Position numbers and translations under genes: made by a program. 64,000 nucleotides of DNA from contig JBBADV010000005.1 in assembly GCA_041656295.1 (NCBI GenBank), positions 62,001 through 126,000 on the forward strand. Direction: 5' to 3'. The DNA is from Kiritimatiellales bacterium (lineage in GTDB: Bacteria; Verrucomicrobiota; Kiritimatiellia; Kiritimatiellales; Tichowtungiaceae). Positions 58,319 to 64,000 of this stretch are shown here, piece after piece. Position 1 is the stretch's first letter, and each line of letters begins with the position of its first letter. Under the pieces are notes generated by a model. That model was not told the DNA's origin. It saw only the letters and a list, made by a program, of their open reading frames with translations, and searched no databases.

Positions 58319-60820
58319 ATGTCAAAAGGCGCCAAAACCACACCGATGATGGAGCAGTATATGCGGATCCGGCGGGAGCTGCCGGAAAATACGCTGCTGT
58401 TTTTCCGGCTTGGCGATTTTTATGAGATGTTTTTTGAGGATGCGATTGAAGCGGCGCGCATTCTGGATATTACTCTGACCAAGCGGCATGATATGCCGAT
58501 GTGCGGCGTGCCTTATCATTCCGCTGAGAATTATCTGTCGCAGCTGATTGACGCCGGCAAAAAAGTGGCGGTTTGCGAGCAGGTTGAAGATCCGGCGGCT
58601 GTGAAAGGGATTGTCCGGCGCGAGGTGACGCGCGTGGTGACGCCGGGCACGGTGCTGGATGAAAAGGCGCTCGACCGCGCAAAAAACAATTATCTCGCCG
58701 GCGTAGTGAAGGACGGCGCGCGGTTCGGCATGGCGATGCTGGATTTATCGACCGGTGAATTCTGGATTGAAGAGTTTTCAAGCGCCGGCGCGCTCGCCGG
58801 AAATCTGTCGCGTTATGCGCCGCAGGAGTGCATCGTCGCCGAAGCATCAGCGGATGATCCTGAATTTGATTGGATCGCCGGGCGCACATTAAAAACAGTG
58901 TGCGAAGACTGGACGTTTTCAACCGACTGCGCTGAAGATTTTCTATTGCGTCATTTTAACATTCATTCGTTAAAAGGGTTCGGTTGCGAACACTGCGCCG
59001 CCGGTTTGCGCGCCGCCGGCGCGGTGCTGTATTACGTTGCAACCGAACTGCGCCGGAACCTGGCGCACGTCCGGCGCGTGCAGGTGAAAAATCCGGATGA
59101 TTATGTGCTGCTCGATGAAACGACGGCGATGAACCTTGAACTGGTTACGCCGCTCAATCCGGCACGGCAGGGTCCGAAGTCAACGCTGCTGTCAGTACTC
59201 GATACAACCAAAACGGCGATGGGCGCACGGATGCTGCGCGACTGGATTGTACGTCCGCTGCGCGACCTGAATGCAATTCGCGCGCGGCACGATGCAGTAG
59301 AAGCATTCACAAAAGACCGGATTCTGCTTTCCGGCGTACGCGAACTGCTCGGCGACATGCGCGATCTGGAACGGATGATGTCGCGGCTCGGCTCCGGCGG
59401 CGGCAACGCGCGCGATTTGCGCGCGGTCGGTGAATCGCTGGCGCAGCTGCCGGCACTGAAGCAGCAGCTCGCCGGTTCCGGCCGGTTGAATTTGCTGGTT
59501 GAATCGATTACCGAATTCCCGGCGCTGGAAAAATCCATTTTTGATGCGATCGACGACGAGCCGCCGGTTTCAGTGAAGGAGGGCGGGATGATCCGGCGCG
59601 GCTTTTCGCCGGAGCTCGACGAACTGCGCGACGCTGCCGGTAAAGGCAAGCAGTGGCTCGCCGAATTTCAGGCGGCGGAACAGGAGCGCACCGGAATTAA
59701 ATCGCTGAAAGTCCGCTTCAACCAGGTGTTCGGCTATTTTATTGAAATCACGAAAAGCAACTTGTCGATGGTGCCGGAAAATTATCTCCGCAAGCAGACG
59801 ATGGTGAACGCGGAACGGTTTATCACGCCGGAGCTGAAAGAATACGAAAATAAAATTCTCGGCGCGCAGGAGCGCGCCGAAGCGCTGGAGTTCGAACTCT
59901 TTTCAAACATCAGAACAGAGGTTGTGCAGCACATCGCCGAAATCCAGCGCAATGCGCGTACCGTCGCCGAAGTTGATATCCTGGCATCATTCGCCGCGAC
60001 CGCGCTGGCGCGCCGTTACGTTCGCCCGGTGATGGATGAAAGCGATACACTGATTATTCGCGACGGACGTCACGCTGTCGTTGAGCAAATGCCCGACGCA
60101 GAGCGTTTTGTGCCGAACGATACGAATTTGAATTGTACCGACCATCAATTGATCGTCATCACCGGCCCGAACATGGCGGGAAAATCAACCTATATCCGGC
60201 AGGTTGCACTCATCACGATTATGGCGCATATCGGTTCGTTTGTGCCGGCGGGCGAAGCACATATCGGTCTGGTTGACCGCGTGTTTACGCGCGTCGGCGC
60301 GAGCGATGATCTGGCGCGCGGACGCAGTACATTCATGGTCGAGATGCAGGAGACGGCGAATATTCTGAATAACGCCACGCCCAAAAGTCTGATCGTGCTA
60401 GATGAAATCGGGCGCGGCACGAGTACCTTCGACGGCATCAGCATTGCGTGGTCGGTCGCCGAATTTCTCTGCACCCATCCGGCGGTGCGCGCGAAAACGC
60501 TTTTTGCCACGCATTATCATGAACTTACCGATTTGAGCCTGACGATGCCCGGCGTGCAGAACGCCAACGTGCTCGTGAAAGAACACGGCGACCGGATTAC
60601 ATTCCTGCGTAAAATCGTGCCCGGCGCAGCGGATAAAAGTTACGGAATTCATGTCGCGCGCCTCGCCGGACTTCCGCCGGCGGTGCTGGAGCGCGCCGCA
60701 GAGATTCTAAAAAACCTGGAAGACGGTGAATTTGAACAAGACGGCGGCGCGCCGAAAATTGCCCGCCGTACGACACGCCGGAAAAAAGATCCCGGCGCCC
60801 AGATGGATCTTTTTGGGTAA
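58319..60820 (+). CDS. mutS: DNA mismatch repair protein MutS
   Basis: Recognises mismatches and recruits MutL. The 833-residue protein, starting at ATG 58319 (MSKGAKTTPMMEQY), has the mismatch-binding FYE (34-36) in FFRLGDFYEMFFEDA. The Walker A is GPNMAGKST (616-624), and VFTRVGASDDLARGRSTFMVEM and LVILDEIGRGTSTFDG-like Walker B/signature segments follow (here SLIVLDEIGRGTSTFDG). The frame extends upstream to 58133 through the palindrome region, but family alignment favours the later start. mutL is not in the window. Confidence 0.96.
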   Translation: MSKGAKTTPMMEQYMRIRRELPENTLLFFRLGDFYEMFFEDAIEAARILDITLTKRHDMPMCGVPYHSAENYLSQLIDAGKKVAVCEQVEDPAAVKGIVRREVTRVVTPGTVLDEKALDRAKNNYLAGVVKDGARFGMAMLDLSTGEFWIEEFSSAGALAGNLSRYAPQECIVAEASADDPEFDWIAGRTLKTVCEDWTFSTDCAEDFLLRHFNIHSLKGFGCEHCAAGLRAAGAVLYYVATELRRNLAHVRRVQVKNPDDYVLLDETTAMNLELVTPLNPARQGPKSTLLSVLDTTKTAMGARMLRDWIVRPLRDLNAIRARHDAVEAFTKDRILLSGVRELLGDMRDLERMMSRLGSGGGNARDLRAVGESLAQLPALKQQLAGSGRLNLLVESITEFPALEKSIFDAIDDEPPVSVKEGGMIRRGFSPELDELRDAAGKGKQWLAEFQAAEQERTGIKSLKVRFNQVFGYFIEITKSNLSMVPENYLRKQTMVNAERFITPELKEYENKILGAQERAEALEFELFSNIRTEVVQHIAEIQRNARTVAEVDILASFAATALARRYVRPVMDESDTLIIRDGRHAVVEQMPDAERFVPNDTNLNCTDHQLIVITGPNMAGKSTYIRQVALITIMAHIGSFVPAGEAHIGLVDRVFTRVGASDDLARGRSTFMVEMQETANILNNATPKSLIVLDEIGRGTSTFDGISIAWSVAEFLCTHPAVRAKTLFATHYHELTDLSLTMPGVQNANVLVKEHGDRITFLRKIVPGAADKSYGIHVARLAGLPPAVLERAAEILKNLEDGEFEQDGGAPKIARRTTRRKKDPGAQMDLFG

Positions 60821-60997
60821 ATAGCGGACTCCCGGTGAGTTAAAATATACAAATATTCCGGTAATAATAAAACTGTCCGGGTTTCTCCGGCACTGCCGTA
60901 TTAATTCATTCTTTTCTTATTCCTGCTTGATATACTTCTTGTCAAAGGCACCCATTCCGGTAAACTTTTGTTCATGTTTAACGAGGGAGTTTGGTGT

Positions 60998-62965
60998 ATG
61001 GCGAATAAAAAGACATTCGGTCAGATTCTGGTTGTACTCGGATTCATCCTGCTGGCATTCACCGGTATCCGGACAATCAGCGCGCCTGGGATTTTCACTC
61101 ATATTGCACTCGGACAGGCCGGTAATGCCGCCGCGGATCTTCTTTCCTATACGATGGCGGATCAATCGTGGATCAATATGACACCGCTCTACAATTCATT
61201 CGTTTATGCGCTTTGGAACATGGGCGGCGCCGGGATGATCGTGATCGTTCACGTTCTGATTGTACTGGCGGCATTCATTCTGATGTACCGCTTCGGCAGA
61301 GAGTGGGGCGGTCCGGTGGCGCAGGCGCTGGCGCTGCTGCTCTGTGCCAGGCTGCTGCTGCCGCTCTTTACGCCGGGACCGTATGTTTTCTTTATGCTTT
61401 TCACGGCGTTGTTTATCACGCTGCTTTATCGCGTCCGGAATTTCATTGTACTCGCCGTCAGCATTCTTGTTCTGCAGGTGCTCTGGACCAATCTGCATCC
61501 GTCGTTCCTGTTTGGACCGGTGCTGGTTTTGCTCTTTGGAATTGAAAACTGGCAGGATTCCCGCAAAACAGCGCGCTCGGCATCGCTCATGACACCGCTT
61601 ACCCTGCACCTGCTGGGTTTAACCGTTGCCGCGCTGTTTGCCACACTCGTTAATCCGAATTTGATCAACCTGCACACGCACATCATTTCCAATGGGCTCT
61701 CACTGCTGCGCAACGAAAATCAGGAATGGATTTCACTGTTTAGCGGATATTTTTCAGTTTCCAGTGTCAACAATCTTGTGCGCTTTGCACTCGTGCTTGG
61801 CGCCGGCGGACTGATCACACAGAAAAGACGTCTGCCGTTTCTGCTCACCATCATCGCCCTGTTCGGCGCATTTCTCACTGTGCTGTCGCCGGCATCTATT
61901 CACCTGTTTGCATTTCTTGCATTTCCGTTTCTGATTCTCAGTTTGAGCGCTATTGGTGAATTTATCGTCCGGTCGTTCCCGTCTGTTTCAAAAGCTAAAA
62001 TTACTCTATCCACCGCAATACTCGCCGGCCTTGCCGGTATTCTGATTCTCATATCACTCAGCGCGCTCATTACCAACCGTGCGTATGCCGGAACAAGCAG
62101 TGCATCCGCATTCGGACTGAGCGTACAGAAAGATGTATTCCCGGATGCAGTTTCCGGAATTCTGGAGCGTAACGATTTCCCGGCGCGTATTATCAACATC
62201 GCCCATGACGGCGGATATCTTGCCATGGAAAATCCGGCGCGCAAAATTTTCTGCGACACCCGTTTTTCATTTTACGGCGAAGAATTTATGCTCACGCTCA
62301 ACCGTGCGTTGCGCGGAATCCCGGAAGACTGGCGTTATATTCTCTCTGAATGGAATCCGCATGCCGTCGTACTGAACGCCTGCTGGCCCGGTACCGGCGC
62401 ATTTGTCACGCGCCGCATCGCCGACCGGACATGGAAGCTTGTCTATTTTGACGGCTCTACCGTTATTCTTGTCCGCGATCTGGATGAATACAGAACACTC
62501 ATTGATGATCCCGATATTCAGAAATACGGACTGTCCATCCTCGAGCGTTCACGGCAGGAATATATCAGGAAAAATAAGGGCTTTGTCAAAGCCGCTAATC
62601 CATCACGTCTGATCGGTGCCGGTGAAATCTATCTTGCGCTCAACCGTCCGGCGGAAGCGGAGGTCATTTATAAAACCATCACCGCCGGCAATCCGAAAAA
62701 TTCCGGTGGACTGATTGGGCTCGGTCGCAGCCTGATGCTGCAGCGGCAGATCTCGCGCGGAATTGAAACCATGGAGTGCGCCGCAAAAATTACACCTCGC
62801 AACCCGCACGTTTGGATGAGTCTTTACGAAGCCTATATGCTCAAAGGTGACAAGGTTAAAGTGCAAGTTGCTGTCGACCGTCTCAGTAAACTCATCAAAT
62901 CCAGCAAAGACACCGCCACCATTGAACAGCAGGAGGCGACGCAGAAACAGCCGCAGAAAAAATAA
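60998..62965 (+). CDS. Polytopic membrane protein with C-terminal TPR domain
   Basis: A 655-residue protein starting at ATG 60998 with GAGGGAG upstream. About eleven hydrophobic segments occupy residues 8-370. An extracytoplasmic domain follows (about 375-530, for example RIINIAHDGGYLAMENPARK and WNPHAVVLNACWPGTGAF), then TPR-like helices (RLIGAGEIYLALNRPAEAEV, GLGRSLMLQRQISRGIETM). The overall layout resembles predicted GT-C-like membrane enzymes, but the first-loop acidic motif is not convincing. I would not assign an activity. It stands alone between mutS and the ABC-F remnant. Confidence 0.65.
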   Translation: MANKKTFGQILVVLGFILLAFTGIRTISAPGIFTHIALGQAGNAAADLLSYTMADQSWINMTPLYNSFVYALWNMGGAGMIVIVHVLIVLAAFILMYRFGREWGGPVAQALALLLCARLLLPLFTPGPYVFFMLFTALFITLLYRVRNFIVLAVSILVLQVLWTNLHPSFLFGPVLVLLFGIENWQDSRKTARSASLMTPLTLHLLGLTVAALFATLVNPNLINLHTHIISNGLSLLRNENQEWISLFSGYFSVSSVNNLVRFALVLGAGGLITQKRRLPFLLTIIALFGAFLTVLSPASIHLFAFLAFPFLILSLSAIGEFIVRSFPSVSKAKITLSTAILAGLAGILILISLSALITNRAYAGTSSASAFGLSVQKDVFPDAVSGILERNDFPARIINIAHDGGYLAMENPARKIFCDTRFSFYGEEFMLTLNRALRGIPEDWRYILSEWNPHAVVLNACWPGTGAFVTRRIADRTWKLVYFDGSTVILVRDLDEYRTLIDDPDIQKYGLSILERSRQEYIRKNKGFVKAANPSRLIGAGEIYLALNRPAEAEVIYKTITAGNPKNSGGLIGLGRSLMLQRQISRGIETMECAAKITPRNPHVWMSLYEAYMLKGDKVKVQVAVDRLSKLIKSSKDTATIEQQEATQKQPQKK

Positions 62966-63017
62966 TGCATTACAGGCTGCTCGCCTGATCGCATTTGACC
63001 AGATGCCGCCTTTATAA

Positions 63018-63203
63018 TCAGCCGGCGTCCAGTGCTGTCAATTCTTCCCGCCGCGCGCAGGCGGCTTCAAGTCGCACCGGAATTTTTTCAGCGCACCCGG
63101 TAACAGCTTTAATTTCTTCCGGCGCATTTCTGTAAAAATCGGGATCGTTTAATTTTTGATGCAGCACTGCGAATTCCGCTTCGAGGCTGACAGCGCCCTC
63201 TTT
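63018..63203 (-). pseudogene. Remnant of an ABC-F ATPase gene (C-terminal coiled coil)
   Basis: One minus-strand frame of about 61 codons reads EGAVSLEAEFAVLHQKLNDP, then DFYRNAPEEIKAVTGCAEKI and LEAACARREELTALDAG, ending in TGA at 63018-63020. This matches the C-terminal coiled-coil domain of Uup-like ABC-F proteins (LEAEIAxLExxLxDPDFY, then RWEELExL). An in-frame TAA lies just upstream (63204-63206) and no ABC domains follow. It is a leftover 3' end of a lost gene. Confidence 0.7.
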
Positions 63204-63229
63204 TTAAGAATAAGTTTCGAAAAGAATCA

Positions 63230-64000
63230 TCAAAAGAGGATGATCAAAATCACGCCGGCGAGAATTCCGGCAAGCGCGATAATTTTCCGGCGGATGTTCG
63301 TCTCACCGAAAAGCAGCGCGCCGGATGTAAACGAAACAATCACGCCGGTCCGTCTTACCACCGAAAGAACCGACGCCAGCGCGTCCGGCTCACGAATCGC
63401 GTTAAAATAGGCAAAGTCCGATACAAGAAGAAACAGCCCGATCAGTGGAATCGTCCAGCGCCATCGAAATTTCGTCAGCTTTTCGCGGCGCGGCCACCAG
63501 GCAATTGCGACAACGCCGGCGATGAGGATGGCATTATACACCGAAAACCAGAACTGCACGAGCATCGGCGTATAGCGCAACTGCTGCAGAAGATATTTAT
63601 CGTACAACACACTGCCGGCGCCGATCAGCGTCGCCGTAAAAATCAAAAGCACCCAGCCGTTGCGATGAAACACCACGCCCTCTTTCCGTCCGGCCACTGA
63701 AAAAATATAGTACGAAATAAACACAACCAGCATCCCGGTCCATTGCGCCGGGTCCGGCCGCTCGCCGAAAAACAGCACGGCGCAAAGCAGCGTCCAGACC
63801 GGCGACGACGCGCGGATCGGAGCAGCTATTGAAATCGGAAGATGCTTCATGGAAAAATAAGTCAATACCCACGAAACGCAAACAATACACGATTTGAAAA
63901 AAATATGCAGATGCTCCGAACGCGTCGCCGGCGGAACATAACAGCAATGCTGCTGCATCGTCTCCGGCGCCAGCCGCGACAGCGCAAAAATCAGCAGCAT
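63230..64000 (-). CDS. EamA/DMT-family transporter, partial
   Basis: The visible 256 residues are a run of about nine transmembrane helices typical of the drug/metabolite transporter (EamA) family. The pseudo-twofold repeat is marked by SPVWTLLCAVLFFGERPDPAQW in the first half and GVIVSFTSGALLFGETNIRRKI in the second. Family members have ten helices and about 290-300 residues, so the N-terminal helix probably lies beyond base 64000; the ATG at 64000 is likely internal. The substrate cannot be told. It is preceded on the minus strand only by window edge, and followed by the ABC-F remnant. Confidence 0.82.
   Translation of the reverse strand: MLLIFALSRLAPETMQQHCCYVPPATRSEHLHIFFKSCIVCVSWVLTYFSMKHLPISIAAPIRASSPVWTLLCAVLFFGERPDPAQWTGMLVVFISYYIFSVAGRKEGVVFHRNGWVLLIFTATLIGAGSVLYDKYLLQQLRYTPMLVQFWFSVYNAILIAGVVAIAWWPRREKLTKFRWRWTIPLIGLFLLVSDFAYFNAIREPDALASVLSVVRRTGVIVSFTSGALLFGETNIRRKIIALAGILAGVILIILF

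Overview
The window looks like chromosomal DNA of a PVC-group bacterium, most likely Kiritimatiellota or a close relative (inference). The supporting features are four PEP-CTERM exported proteins, a huge Chlamydia-Pmp-like GGAI/FxxN repeat protein with an EF-hand-like C-terminal tail, a BspA-type leucine-rich-repeat protein, GTP-dependent PEP carboxykinase, an archaeal/eukaryotic-type prolyl-tRNA synthetase and mevalonate-pathway genes. Base composition is moderately GC-rich. Intergenic gaps are unusually full of dispersed repeats.

Layout. 1-13.7 kb is a minus-strand housekeeping block: pyrH, frr, coaC, coaB, glgX, rbfA, truB, ribF, tsaD, mnmA, proS, a small membrane protein, mvaS and the start of mvk. 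It covers UMP supply, ribosome recycling, CoA synthesis, tRNA modification and flavin and isoprenoid synthesis. 14.5-17.8 kb holds the Pmp-like exoprotein. 18.2-20.0 kb is pckG with a bidirectional terminator. 20.05-28.15 kb is a minus-strand operon of an Exb/Tol-type energised envelope system: two TPR proteins, ExbB, two ExbD proteins and a membrane-anchored terpenoid-cyclase-fold protein. Two GxxExxY genes, a truncated four-helix-bundle gene and repeat arrays have invaded it. 28.5-30.0 kb has two tandem PEP-CTERM paralogs, one frameshifted. 30.6-40.6 kb is housekeeping again: a DnaQ-like exonuclease, a thioredoxin-like lipoprotein, EF-G, a GlmU-like beta-helix protein with glmM, a serine hydrolase, argS and a lysine-rich DUF2934 protein. 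tRNA-Val(CAC) follows.

40.9-52.7 kb is mostly surface and accessory genes: PEP-CTERM proteins, a frameshifted FGE-fold protein, a trypsin-like protease, glycosyltransferases, an RRM protein and a BspA-like protein. 52.7-56.4 kb is a degraded mobile zone, with a TA-flanked MITE and an intact IS1595-family element next to the ruins of larC in a larE-larB-larC operon. 56.5-64 kb has a GGQ release-factor-like protein, a second serine hydrolase, mutS, a membrane/TPR protein, an ABC-F gene remnant and a partial EamA transporter.

The most unusual property is how closely dispersed repeats are interwoven with genes. Repeats encode a signal peptide, several protein C-termini and stop codons, and in-frame palindromic insertions in exbB and coaB. 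Two tandem arrays (about 123 and 153 bp, both multiples of three) carry copies of a neighbouring gene's end: the 3' end of pyrH and the 5' end of a TPR gene. All statements come from reading the sequence and family knowledge; no database search was run.
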